Source: Aquabacterium sp. (GTDB lineage Bacteria > Pseudomonadota > Gammaproteobacteria > Burkholderiales > Burkholderiaceae_C). Taken from it: a DNA stretch of 32,331 nucleotides. How positions within the stretch are numbered: position 1 is the stretch's first letter; every line of letters begins with the position of its first letter. The stretch lies in the NCBI GenBank assembly GCA_017994835.1, contig JAGOKC010000022.1:1-32331 (forward strand). The letters run 5' to 3'. Below are positions 17,638 to 26,208 of the stretch, one piece after another. The position numbers and the translations under genes are program-made. A model generated the notes under the pieces. The model had not been told where the DNA came from. It saw only the letters and a list, made by a program, of their open reading frames with translations, and searched no databases.

Positions 17638-18299
17638 CCACAACTGCGACCGCTGGAACCAGTCGTTGGGTTGATCAGACACTCGCTGAAGCCCGTGCCA
17701 GAGTACACGCGCTCAAAGTAATCGCAGGTCGCGGCCATGTCCCAGCGCACACCAGCAGTAGGCTCCCAGCTGCCATGGTTGCGCCAGATTTCCTTGCAGC
17801 GTTGCTCGCTGATGTAGGCGTCGCTGCCATACTTGCGGGCAGAAAGATGTGCCGCCGCGAGGTACTGGGCCAGACGCTGCAAGTTGGACTCGGCGTCCAT
17901 CTTGAACACCTGCGCCAAGGTCTTGCGCGCAATCTTGTGACTGGGTGCCACATCAAAGCCGCACCCACTCTTGCCGCTGCCGTCGCATCCGCCGGGTCCA
18001 AACAAAAGCTGCGTGCACTGGCTGTTGCTCTTGCATTCGTCCATGGGAATGAACAAACCCGTGGTCTTGGCATTGGGGGCCACGCTGCCGCCGGTGCTGG
18101 AGAGCGACGCGAACGACGACGCACGCACCGTGGCGTTACCACCGCTGGTACCCGCCAGCACCATGTTGCTTTTGAATGCTGCCACCACGGGCGCAGCCGC
18201 CAGACCAGCGCGCACCAGCTTGCGCCGACTGGTGTTGAGCCCTGTGGGCAGCACGTTCGGTTCCGTGGTCTGCTTGTGCTCGTTTTGCTGTTCCGACAT
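17634..18299 (-). CDS. Twin-arginine-type, eight-cysteine protein; candidate substrate of the HPr-rel-A cassette
   Basis: 221 aa from ATG 18299 (AAGGGG ~8 nt upstream); an in-frame upstream start at 18419 is rejected because it would read through the promoter. A polar 24-residue leader precedes SRRKLVRAGLAAAPVVAAF (24-42), a Tat-like signal with likely cleavage near VLA-G (48-50). The mature part is Gly/Ser-rich, then has cysteines at 89, 95, 105, 113, 168, 192, 207 and 220; the even number suggests disulfides. A helical segment (~124-157) and a WxxxxG...W region follow. The C-terminus is NPTTGSSGRSCG. I recognise no known fold or enzyme motif. As first gene of a PqqD/kinase/NTase/protease operon it is the best candidate for a modified, exported product (inference). 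Confidence 0.75.
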   Translation of the reverse strand: MSEQQNEHKQTTEPNVLPTGLNTSRRKLVRAGLAAAPVVAAFKSNMVLAGTSGGNATVRASSFASLSSTGGSVAPNAKTTGLFIPMDECKSNSQCTQLLFGPGGCDGSGKSGCGFDVAPSHKIARKTLAQVFKMDAESNLQRLAQYLAAAHLSARKYGSDAYISEQRCKEIWRNHGSWEPTAGVRWDMAATCDYFERVYSGTGFSECLINPTTGSSGRSCG

Positions 18300-18379
18300 G
18301 GTGAACCCCTTGAATCTGTGTGAATGTGTCACATGCTGCACGCCCGTCTGCGATCCAGGCGAAGCATTTGCAGTGAACA

Positions 18380-18395
18380 TGCAATTTTCATACCG
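18380..18395 (-). promoter_or_regulatory. Sigma-54-type promoter ahead of the HPr-rel-A cassette
   Basis: Minus-strand CGGTATG-AAAA-TTGCA matches the -24/-12 consensus TGGCACR-N4-TTGCW: GG and GC are exactly 10 nt apart and the -12 element TTGCA is perfect. Start ~18370 would give a ~70-nt leader to ATG 18299. The sigma-54 activator PrsR is encoded ~3 kb upstream. Confidence 0.6.
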
Positions 18396-18433
18396 ACGCC
18401 AACCACCCCGGTAACTCATTGATTTGATTCAAA

Positions 18434-18486
18434 CTTTGACGCCGACAGATGGTGGTTCCGTGAATCAGACGCTGCGCTGTCAAAAA
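18434..18486 (-). promoter_or_regulatory. Imperfect inverted repeat at enhancer distance; possible PrsR site
   Basis: Minus strand TTTGACAGCGCAG and CTGTCGGCGTCAAA form an inverted repeat centred about 90 nt upstream of the predicted sigma-54 start. Bacterial enhancer-binding proteins usually bind such dyads at this range. Assignment to PrsR is inference only. Confidence 0.3.
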
Positions 18487-18496
18487 TACCGACAAG

Positions 18497-21277
18497 TCAC
18501 AGGGACTGGAGCATTTTATCGACTTCAGCCTGCCGGTTGAACTTGTCGCCCAACTGCTTGAGCGCCTGCAAATTGCCCTTCGCACCCGCCTTGTCTCCGG
18601 CCTGAATCTGAATCTGGGCCAAGTTGAACTTGAACAGCGCCGTGTCGGGCTGCAACTGCAGCGCGCGCTTCTGGGTTTCCAGCGCCTTGGTGTAGTTCTT
18701 CTCGGCAGCCAGCAACATCGCCCAGGTATCGAGAATGGCCGGTGTGTTCGGTGCCACCTGGTTGGCCTTTTCGATCAGGCTCAGGGCATCTTTGCGCCCC
18801 AGCTTGCCAGCCACCCAGGCCATGTTGTTGAGCGTGACCGCATTGTCTGGCTGTATGCCAAGCGCACGTTGATAATGACTTGCCGCTGCAGTCAGATCGT
18901 TGGTCGCCACAGCACGGTCACCCAGATACAGCGCAAACTGCAAGTCCTTGGGATGACTGCTGAGCCACGCGCCAGCCATCGCATCGGCCTCACGCTTTTT
19001 CTGTGCTGCCAAGTATGCGGAGTGCAAGCGAACCGCCAGATCCGAGACATTCGGGGCCAGTTTGAGGGCCTTTTCGTAAGCGGGAATCGCCGCTGCCCAG
19101 TTCCGGGCAGCTGACTGAACCTCGGCCTCAAGGGCATAGCCCACCGCCTCTTGCGGACGCTGCTTCTGGATCTCATGCACCATCGCCAGAGCATCGGGCA
19201 TGCGTTTGTCGCGCACGGCCAACTCGGTCAAACCTTGCTGAGCGGCCAGCAGATTGGGTTGAATTTCAAGGGCCTTTCGCAAACTTTCAGTGGCACCGGC
19301 TGCATCCTTGTTGGCCATGTACACGCCCGCCATGCGCATGTGCGGCAGTGGAGACTGTTGCTGCAACGCAGCCATCTTGCCGTAGGTGCTGATCGCCTGG
19401 TTGAATTCCTTTGCGGCCACCTGGGCTTGACCCAGGGTGTCGAGCAATTCCACACTCTTGGGCAAGGCCGCCACCGCGTTCTGGGCCGCCGTCAAGGCCA
19501 CTTTGGGCTCTTGATGACGCAAGTGATGTGTCACCAGAATCTGACGCGGCAGCACCTCATTGGGAGCCATTTCAACCGCTTTGCGCAGCAAGGCGGCCAC
19601 TTCGTCCTTGTTCGCACCGCGAAGCGACTTCACGCGGGCCAATCCCAACGTGGCCTGCACGCTGTCGGGCTTGCGTGCCAACATGGTTTCAAAGCGTTTT
19701 TGCGCCGCATCAGGTTGCTTTTGCGACAGGTCGAGCTCGGACAAGGCACCTGCCGCCGGGAAGAAGTCCGGTGAGATTTCGAGCGCCTTCTCCAAAGCCT
19801 TGCGCGTTCCGACCACATCACCCTTTTTCAGCAACACCTGCGCACGCAAGTGGTGAGGAATGGGGTCCTGGGCGCGCTTGCTCTCCAGTTTGTCAATGGC
19901 CTTCAAGGCCTCGTCAAGCTTGCCTTGGCGGGCCAGCACATTGATCATGGCCATGTCCGCCACCACACCACTGTCGGTGGCCGCAATGTCCTGCAACTCG
20001 CTGAAGCCCTCACTGGTCTGACCAGCGGCCAGCTTGCTCACGGCCAACGACGTGCGTTTGAACGGGTCCTTCGGATCCAATGCCGAAGCCTTGCCGAAAT
20101 AGCGCTGCGCCCTCTCCTGATCACCCTGGATCATGTAAGCCTGTCCAGCCACGGAAAGCAGACCCGCATCATTGTCAATTTCGTCCAGATTGGCTGGCAG
20201 CGCTGCAATCGCCTTGTCCACCTGCCCGGTGCGCAAATACGTCATGACCAGCATGCGCCGCGCCAGCCTCAGCTCAGGCTGCGCGGCCAGTGCCTTGGAC
20301 AACATCGACTCGGCCTGCACCAGCGCATTCAACTGTGCTTCGATGGTGCCGGCCAACTCCAGCGCCTGAGGGCTGTCCGGGGTGGCACGCAGCAGCAGTT
20401 GTGCGGTTTCACGCGCGCCTTTGAGATCCTTCTTCTTGAGCGCCAGCTGGGCTTCAAGGTACAGCGTGTAAGGTGCCTTGGCGGCGATTTTCTTGAGGGC
20501 GTCCAACGCCGCAGTGGCCTCGGGCAACTTGTTTTGCGCCATCAGCACGCGCAAGACACTGGCCTGCGCCTCTTTGTAGTCGGCCTTGACCTTGACCGCT
20601 TCGCGATACGAGGCCAGCGCATCGTCCACGCGCTGCAGGCCATACAACTGGATGTCACCGCGCAGTTTGTAGGCTTCCTCGTTTTGCGGTGTCTTCTTCA
20701 AAATCTGGTCAATCTGGCGCAAGGCTCCGTCAAAGTCCTTGCTGCCAGCGGTCATGCGGGCCTGCAAGATCAGGGCGGGCACATGGTTGGGCTGCAGCTT
20801 GAGGGCATCGGTCAGCCTGGCCTGCGCTTCGTCCGGTTTGCCTTGGGTCTGCCACGCCTGCGCCAAAAGCGTCAGCAACTCGGCCTGCGCACCGGCATCC
20901 GCCAGTTTCGTCTGGTCATGGGTATCGGTAAGCTGCTTGTGAGCCCCCTGATTGAGCATCGCTCGGGCCATCACGGGCACGATCTGATCGGCTGCGTACC
21001 CGGCGTCCTGCGCTTTCTTCAACTCGGTCTGGGCACCTGCCGCATCGCCGGTGGCCAGCAAGGCCTTGCCCAGCAAGAAGCGCGCTTCGGCCGAGTCTGG
21101 CTTGGCCTGGAGGGCGTTTTTCAACTGGATGATGGCTGCAGCGTGGTCGTTCTGCGCCATGTAGTCCTTGGCTGACTGTGTCAGCTTGACCGGGTCATTG
21201 CCACTGCACGCCGCCAGCACCAAAGACAAGGTCAAGGCAGCTGGCAGGGAACGGAAAACAGAAGGTGTACGTTTCAT
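18497..21277 (-). CDS. prsT: PrsT, XrtA/PEP-CTERM system TPR-repeat lipoprotein
   Basis: 926 aa from ATG 21277 (MKRTPSVFRS), chosen because it starts a standard lipoprotein signal with lipobox LAAC (C24); in-frame starts 4-7 codons upstream are possible. The rest is a long array of tetratricopeptide repeats (A..AL..KP....A...LG pattern, for example NHAAAI, AEARFLLGKALLATGD, PDNAVTLNNMAWV). Length and order next to prsR and prsK match the PrsT family of PEP-CTERM/exosortase A loci. The likely role is a periplasmic or outer-membrane-facing scaffold in exopolysaccharide assembly or protein sorting. It follows prsR with a ~27-nt gap and is probably in the same transcript. Confidence 0.93.
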   Translation of the reverse strand: MKRTPSVFRSLPAALTLSLVLAACSGNDPVKLTQSAKDYMAQNDHAAAIIQLKNALQAKPDSAEARFLLGKALLATGDAAGAQTELKKAQDAGYAADQIVPVMARAMLNQGAHKQLTDTHDQTKLADAGAQAELLTLLAQAWQTQGKPDEAQARLTDALKLQPNHVPALILQARMTAGSKDFDGALRQIDQILKKTPQNEEAYKLRGDIQLYGLQRVDDALASYREAVKVKADYKEAQASVLRVLMAQNKLPEATAALDALKKIAAKAPYTLYLEAQLALKKKDLKGARETAQLLLRATPDSPQALELAGTIEAQLNALVQAESMLSKALAAQPELRLARRMLVMTYLRTGQVDKAIAALPANLDEIDNDAGLLSVAGQAYMIQGDQERAQRYFGKASALDPKDPFKRTSLAVSKLAAGQTSEGFSELQDIAATDSGVVADMAMINVLARQGKLDEALKAIDKLESKRAQDPIPHHLRAQVLLKKGDVVGTRKALEKALEISPDFFPAAGALSELDLSQKQPDAAQKRFETMLARKPDSVQATLGLARVKSLRGANKDEVAALLRKAVEMAPNEVLPRQILVTHHLRHQEPKVALTAAQNAVAALPKSVELLDTLGQAQVAAKEFNQAISTYGKMAALQQQSPLPHMRMAGVYMANKDAAGATESLRKALEIQPNLLAAQQGLTELAVRDKRMPDALAMVHEIQKQRPQEAVGYALEAEVQSAARNWAAAIPAYEKALKLAPNVSDLAVRLHSAYLAAQKKREADAMAGAWLSSHPKDLQFALYLGDRAVATNDLTAAASHYQRALGIQPDNAVTLNNMAWVAGKLGRKDALSLIEKANQVAPNTPAILDTWAMLLAAEKNYTKALETQKRALQLQPDTALFKFNLAQIQIQAGDKAGAKGNLQALKQLGDKFNRQAEVDKMLQSL

Positions 21278-21304
21278 CTCAGCGTCCATTTCAATCACAG
21301 TGAG

Positions 21305-22666
21305 TTACTTCAGGCCAAGGCGATGCATCAGGTCATACAAAGTGGGGCGGCTCACCCCCAACAACTCGGCGGCGCGCAACACATTGCCGTCCACCCGAGC
21401 CAAAGCGGCGATCACGGCCTTGCGTTCGGCCTCGTCGCGCACTGCGCGCAAATCCAGCGAACGGTCCATTTCGTCCAGATCGACCGGGGCCAGGCCCAGA
21501 TCGTCTGCCGTGATCTGTTGGCCATCGGCCATGATGCAGGCCCGCTTGATGCAGTTCTCCAGCTCACGGATGTTGCCCGGCCAGGTGTGCTGCTCAATGG
21601 CGCGCACGGCATCGGCTGACAAGGTCAGCGAGTTGCGACCGCCTTCTGAAGAAAAGCGTTTGACGAAAGCGTGTGCCAGCAAGGCAGCGTCGCCAACCCG
21701 ATCGCGCATGGGCGGAATCTCGACCACGATCTCGGCCAGGCGGTAGAACAGGTCTTCGCGGAAGCGACCCTCGGCAATCAGTTGCTTGAGGTCCTGGTGC
21801 GTGGCGCACACGATGCGCACGTCCACCGCAATTTCCTGGCGCCCGCCCACACGCTCGATCACGCGTTCTTGCAAAAAGCGCAGCAGCTTTGATTGCAGGG
21901 GCAAGGGCAGGTCACCAATTTCATCAAGCATCAGGGTGCCGCCATGGGCGGTCTCGATCTTGCCCACCGTCGTTTTGGCCGCACCCGTGAACGCGCCCTT
22001 TTCGTAACCGAACAGCTCGCTTTCGAGCAGATTGTCAGGGATGGCGGCACAGTTGATGGCCACAAACTTGTTGCCCTTGCGACCGCTGCTCTGGTGCAGG
22101 CCACGCGCCAGCACTTCCTTGCCGGTGCCGCTTTCACCCAGCAACATCACGGTGACGTTGCTGCTGGCCACCTTCTCGATGGTGCGACACACGCGCAGCA
22201 TGCCAGGATCTTTCGTGATCAAGCCCGCCAGAGCGTCCGGCGTCTGCATGCTCTGCAGGCGACGGTTCTCGGCCTGCAACTCGGCCAGGCGGAAGGCACG
22301 CTCCACCGTGAGGGTCAGCACCTCGGGCTCGAAAGGCTTCGCCAGAAAATCGTAGGCACCCATCGCAATGGCCTTGAGGGCGTTGGCCTGACCGTTCTGC
22401 CCGGTCAGCACAATGACCTTGGTGTCGGGCTCCGCTGCCAGAATCTGCTCCAGCAGCTTGAAGCCTTCGGACACCGAATCGGCATCCGGTGGCAGCCCCA
22501 GGTCCATCGTGACCACGGCAGGCGCATGGCGGCGCAGTTGCACCATGGCGCTCTGGCGGTCATCGGCCGTCACCGATTCAAACTGATCCAACGACCACTT
22601 GATCTGCTTTTGCAAGGCCAGATCGTCTTCAACGATCAGCAATGTGTTTGCCTTGTCCGTGCTCAT
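21305..22666 (-). CDS. prsR: PrsR, PEP-CTERM-box sigma-54 response regulator
   Basis: 453 aa NtrC-type activator. Receiver domain 1-125 with phospho-acceptor D55 (VVTMDLGLP) and K110. The AAA+ domain has Walker A GESGTGKE (177-184), the sigma-54-contacting loop GAFTGA (224-229) and Walker B TLMLDEIGD. The Fis-type helix-turn-helix is at the end (VLRAAELLGVSRPTLYDLMHRLG). This family activates sigma-54 promoters of PEP-CTERM-related genes. The start codon overlaps the prsK stop (ATGA), so kinase and regulator are coupled. A candidate target promoter lies at 18380-18395. Confidence 0.95.
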   Translation of the reverse strand: MSTDKANTLLIVEDDLALQKQIKWSLDQFESVTADDRQSAMVQLRRHAPAVVTMDLGLPPDADSVSEGFKLLEQILAAEPDTKVIVLTGQNGQANALKAIAMGAYDFLAKPFEPEVLTLTVERAFRLAELQAENRRLQSMQTPDALAGLITKDPGMLRVCRTIEKVASSNVTVMLLGESGTGKEVLARGLHQSSGRKGNKFVAINCAAIPDNLLESELFGYEKGAFTGAAKTTVGKIETAHGGTLMLDEIGDLPLPLQSKLLRFLQERVIERVGGRQEIAVDVRIVCATHQDLKQLIAEGRFREDLFYRLAEIVVEIPPMRDRVGDAALLAHAFVKRFSSEGGRNSLTLSADAVRAIEQHTWPGNIRELENCIKRACIMADGQQITADDLGLAPVDLDEMDRSLDLRAVRDEAERKAVIAALARVDGNVLRAAELLGVSRPTLYDLMHRLGLK

Positions 22667-24738
22667 GCACCATCTCCGCTGAGTATGTTGCCGGGTTGGG
22701 CCACATCCATCACGGGCAGCAACAGGGTCACGAGGGTGCCCTCACCTTCCTTGCTCTCTACCGTCATCTTGCCGCCCAGTTCTTGTATGTATTGCAGGCT
22801 CTCGTACGCCCCGATGCCCATGCCTGCCGTCTTGGTGGTTTGAAAGGGTTTGAACAAACGGGTGCGCACGAATTCTTCGCTCATGCCCACCCCATTGTCA
22901 CCGACCTGCAAGCTGGCATGGCTGCCAAAACGATGCGACTTCACCCACACGTCCTGGCCGTGGTGTTCGGTGGCGTCCAGGGCGTTTTGAATCAGGTGGC
23001 CGACCACCCGCTTCAAGCGCTCGGCATGGCCCCGTGTGAAGACATCGGGCTGCAAATCCAGGCGCACGGTACGGCCACGGCTTTGCGCCGATCTGGCCCA
23101 CTCCTGGGCCATCGCACCCAAATCCACACCCACGGCACCGCCCGATGGTGCCGCGCCCTCGCGCAACTGCATCATCAGCTGCTTCATGCGTTCCAGCGAG
23201 TTCTCAACCGTCATCAGCATGTCGGCCTGAAACTCGGGGTTGTGCTGCAGACGCTTGGCGTTCTTCACCATCAGCGACAACTGCGTCACGATGTTCTTGA
23301 GGTCGTGCACCACAAATGCCGACATGCGGTTGAAGGCGTCAAACTTGCGTGATTCAAGCAAAGCCTCGGTGGCCTGCATCTGCGCCAGAAAACTGGCCGC
23401 CTGCGCCGCCGCTGTCTTGAGCAAGTCTGTCACTTCCCAGTTGAGTTCAAGCGGCGTGCGCGGTTGCGCCAGCAACACAAAGCCCAGTTGTTCGCCCCCA
23501 ATCGGCAAGGGCACCACCAACCAGGCCTGGGGCAGGTCGTGCAACCAGCCTGGCAGAGTCAAACCAGCGTAACGGTCAGGGTGGTCTTGAAACTCCCTGA
23601 GGTCGATCACCCAGCCGGTTTGCTTCATGAACTGCACCAGCGCCGATTCAAGTGGCTCAGTGGCTGTGGCCTGAGGCACATTCCAGCGGGCCACCTGCAC
23701 GTAGTGGCTGTGCTCGGCATTGAGCAACCACAGGGCACCCGCCGGGCTTTCAACCATGTCAGCCAGGCCCCGGATCACGTGCTGGCTAAGCTCCTGAGGT
23801 TGCGAGTGGCTGCTGAGTGCGCGTGTGAACTTCAGCCATTCTTCGCGATAGTCGTAGCGATAGCGCAAAAAGTGCTTGCCCAACCACACCCGCAAGCGCG
23901 CACGCAAAGTGCCCGACAGGGCCAGGGCCACCAAGCCCACCACCGCCAGAAACACCAGTGCCACCTGCAGCACACGGCCCCACTGGCCACCAAAGTAGCG
24001 CACGTAGTAGCCCACCGACGAGATGAACAGCAGGTACAGGCCTGCAATCATCAGGGTGGCCGAGTGAAACACAACCTGCCGCGACACCTGGATTTTCGAC
24101 ATCCAGTTGCGGTGCCGCGCACTGGGCAGAATCAGCAAAGGCACCATCAGGGCATGCACAAAGCCCCGCGCCGCTGCCACGTCGGGGTCCACGCCGTTGA
24201 ACAGGGCCGCCTCTGAAAACAGGTACACATCGAACAGCAAGGTGCCCGCCAGGCCCAGACAGATGGGCTTGGCACTCCAGCGCGCATCAACGGGCAGATT
24301 GCGAAACAGTTGCTCGATCAGCACCAGGCCAAACACGGCCAGCACCGTCATGGGCATGAAATGGGGGGTGACTGCGGTCACCACGGTCAGGCCGCCCGCC
24401 ACCCAGGTCAGGCGACGAGCCAGCGTGCTGCGGTGCCCGCCATCGCCACGCGCCTTGCCCAGCAGGTGCAGCAAAAAGGCAAACCACAAGCCGTAGCGGG
24501 CCACGTCAAACCAGCGCGGCAACCACAGCCACACACCGTCAAGCTGCGACAGCTGCAGCGCCGGCACGCTCCAGGCCCACACCACCGACACCACGGTGGC
24601 GGGCAAGATGGCACGTGCTGCCTTGCTGCCATCGGTCTGCTGCCCGCGCTGCCAAAGCAGGCGCAGGGTCAAACCCAGGTAAGCCAGGCCAGCCAGCGCC
24701 TGACCTGCAACCATCAACAGGTTGGCATCAGTTGGCAT
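22663..24738 (-). CDS. prsK: PrsK, XrtA/PEP-CTERM system histidine kinase
   Basis: 691 aa. About eight TM helices fill the first ~290 residues (GLAYLGLTLRLL ... VALVFLAVVGLVALAL). A GAF-like domain follows (~310-450). The phospho-acceptor is H478 in AFVVHDLKNIV. The HATPase domain has the N-box HLIQNALDA, DNGVGM, and a G-box reading GMGIGAYES rather than the usual GLGL. Length and layout match the PrsK family that pairs with PrsR. It senses an unknown membrane or envelope signal. The prsK stop overlaps prsR by 4 nt, and its start is 5 nt after the sugar transferase stop. Confidence 0.94.
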   Translation of the reverse strand: MPTDANLLMVAGQALAGLAYLGLTLRLLWQRGQQTDGSKAARAILPATVVSVVWAWSVPALQLSQLDGVWLWLPRWFDVARYGLWFAFLLHLLGKARGDGGHRSTLARRLTWVAGGLTVVTAVTPHFMPMTVLAVFGLVLIEQLFRNLPVDARWSAKPICLGLAGTLLFDVYLFSEAALFNGVDPDVAAARGFVHALMVPLLILPSARHRNWMSKIQVSRQVVFHSATLMIAGLYLLFISSVGYYVRYFGGQWGRVLQVALVFLAVVGLVALALSGTLRARLRVWLGKHFLRYRYDYREEWLKFTRALSSHSQPQELSQHVIRGLADMVESPAGALWLLNAEHSHYVQVARWNVPQATATEPLESALVQFMKQTGWVIDLREFQDHPDRYAGLTLPGWLHDLPQAWLVVPLPIGGEQLGFVLLAQPRTPLELNWEVTDLLKTAAAQAASFLAQMQATEALLESRKFDAFNRMSAFVVHDLKNIVTQLSLMVKNAKRLQHNPEFQADMLMTVENSLERMKQLMMQLREGAAPSGGAVGVDLGAMAQEWARSAQSRGRTVRLDLQPDVFTRGHAERLKRVVGHLIQNALDATEHHGQDVWVKSHRFGSHASLQVGDNGVGMSEEFVRTRLFKPFQTTKTAGMGIGAYESLQYIQELGGKMTVESKEGEGTLVTLLLPVMDVAQPGNILSGDGA

Positions 24739-24743
24739 GAGGA

Positions 24744-26138
24744 TTACTGCGCGCCCTTGCCAGTCAGCACCACGCCCACTGTTTCAAACAGAATGACCAA
24801 ATCGAGGAACAAGGAGTTGTTCTTCACGTAGTACAGGTCGTACTGCAGTTTTTCGGTCGTATCCGACAGCGAACCAGCATAGTGATAGCGCACCTGCGCC
24901 CAACCCGTCACCCCAGGTTTGACGCTGTGACGTACCGCATAGAACGGGATGTCTCGCGTCAGCTGATCGACAAAATACTGCCGCTCCGGGCGCGGCCCCA
25001 CCAGGCTCATGTCGCCCTTGAGCACGCTGAACAGTTGCGGCAACTCGTCAATTCGCACCTTGCGAATCACGCGACCGACACGGGTGATGCGGCTGTCGCC
25101 GGCCTGCGCCCATTGCGGCACGCCGTCTTTTTCGGCGTCGGTGCGCATGCTGCGGAACTTGACCACATGAAAGATGCGACCATGCAGTCCTACACGCTCC
25201 TGGCGATACAAGATGGGGCCAGGGCTATCGAGCCGGATGGCCAGTGCGGTGACCAGCATGATGGGCAGGCTCAGGAGGATCAGCACCAGCGCGCCCAGGA
25301 TGTCAAAGCAACGCTTGATGAGCGAGCGGATGAGCCCCTGGTTGAAACCTTCACCAAAAATCAGGTACCCGGCAGACATGGCATCGAGCCGAATCTGGCC
25401 AAGTTTTTGCTCGAAGTGGCGGGCAATGTCCACCACGCGCACGCCCTGCACCTTGCAATCGAGCAACTCACGCATTGGCATGCTGCCCCCGCGCCGCTCT
25501 GTCAGGGCCACCACGATTTCTTCGACGTCGTGGTCACGCACGACATCGGTCAGACTGCGACCTGGCACGACACGCTGCACCTCGGGCACCGCGATCTCGC
25601 TTTCGTTGGGGCTGGCAAAAAAGCCCACCACCTGCACGTTCGGGTCGGAGTTCTGCAAGGATTCGGCCACCGACTTGGCCCGCTTGCCCGCACCGTAAAT
25701 CAGCACCCGCTGCACCGTCACGGAGTGCGGCAGGGTTTCGACAGACAACTCGCGCCAGATCATGACCAGCGACATCGTGATCGCCAACATGGCGAAGGTG
25801 GCCACCAGGTTGTAGCCTTCATCAAGTTGCAGCAACACCACCAACACAAAGGCCACACAACACGACACTCCCCACGCCAGCACGGCGCGGGTTCGCATCA
25901 CACCCTTGGCGAATGTGCGGCTGTACTCGTACAGGCCCAAGGCCCCGTTCACACCTGCAAAAGCCAGCGCCACCAGCGCGCCCATGAAAACGGCCTCGGC
26001 CATCACGTCCGAGGTCTGGGCTGTGGGACCGCGCTGCAACCACAGCGAGCAGGCTGACACCAGCCCGATCAGGATGGCCTCAGTGACGACCTGAAGCACG
26101 GTACGCCTGTGAAAGTAATGTCCGAACACCTTGATCAT
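24744..26138 (-). CDS. PEP-CTERM/XrtA-associated initiating sugar transferase (undecaprenyl-phosphate type)
   Basis: 464 aa. An N-terminal four-to-five-TM region (~12-130) precedes a CoA-binding-like Rossmann domain (VLIYGAGKRAKSVAESL, ~145-245). A further TM (FDILGALVLILLSLPIMLV) leads to the bacterial sugar-transferase domain: SPGPILYRQERVG, VVKFRSMRTDAE, RIDELPQLFSVLKGDMSLVGPRPER, KPGVTGWAQVRY. Such enzymes transfer a sugar phosphate to undecaprenyl phosphate to start exopolysaccharide synthesis. The context (PrsK/R/T, ligase, decarboxylase) places it with the PEP-CTERM subgroup. An AGGA lies ~13 nt before ATG 26138, in an AT-rich leader. Confidence 0.93.
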   Translation of the reverse strand: MIKVFGHYFHRRTVLQVVTEAILIGLVSACSLWLQRGPTAQTSDVMAEAVFMGALVALAFAGVNGALGLYEYSRTFAKGVMRTRAVLAWGVSCCVAFVLVVLLQLDEGYNLVATFAMLAITMSLVMIWRELSVETLPHSVTVQRVLIYGAGKRAKSVAESLQNSDPNVQVVGFFASPNESEIAVPEVQRVVPGRSLTDVVRDHDVEEIVVALTERRGGSMPMRELLDCKVQGVRVVDIARHFEQKLGQIRLDAMSAGYLIFGEGFNQGLIRSLIKRCFDILGALVLILLSLPIMLVTALAIRLDSPGPILYRQERVGLHGRIFHVVKFRSMRTDAEKDGVPQWAQAGDSRITRVGRVIRKVRIDELPQLFSVLKGDMSLVGPRPERQYFVDQLTRDIPFYAVRHSVKPGVTGWAQVRYHYAGSLSDTTEKLQYDLYYVKNNSLFLDLVILFETVGVVLTGKGAQ

Positions 26139-26177
26139 TTTTTAATTTTTTCCTGACTCACAAGCGGCGACAGCAGG

Positions 26178-26193
26178 GCATGCCAACAACCAA
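26178..26193 (-). promoter_or_regulatory. Weak sigma-54-like element upstream of the sugar transferase
   Basis: Minus strand TTGGTTGTTGGCATGC has GG and GC 10 nt apart, but the -24 core reads TTG instead of CAC and the -12 core reads ATGC. It is in the only gap (70 bp) in this minus-strand run of genes. Confidence 0.2.
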
Positions 26194-26208
26194 TTGTTAC
26201 TTTTGATT

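Noticed and set aside
14466-18299. Complete lasso-peptide biosynthesis cluster
   Set aside because: No asparagine-synthetase-like cyclase, no B2 transglutaminase-like protease and no short precursor peptide in the window.
17634-18419. Longer version of the cassette's first protein starting at 18419
   Set aside because: It would translate through the sigma-54 promoter and leader; ATG 18299 has AAGGGG and begins a sensible signal.
18434-18486. Sigma-70 promoter starting from TTGACA in the prsT-cassette gap
   Set aside because: No -10-like hexamer at 16-18 nt; the sigma-54 element downstream explains the region better.
19850-21175. 441-codon plus-strand frame opposite prsT
   Set aside because: Repetitive shadow of the TPR repeats; no recognisable motif.
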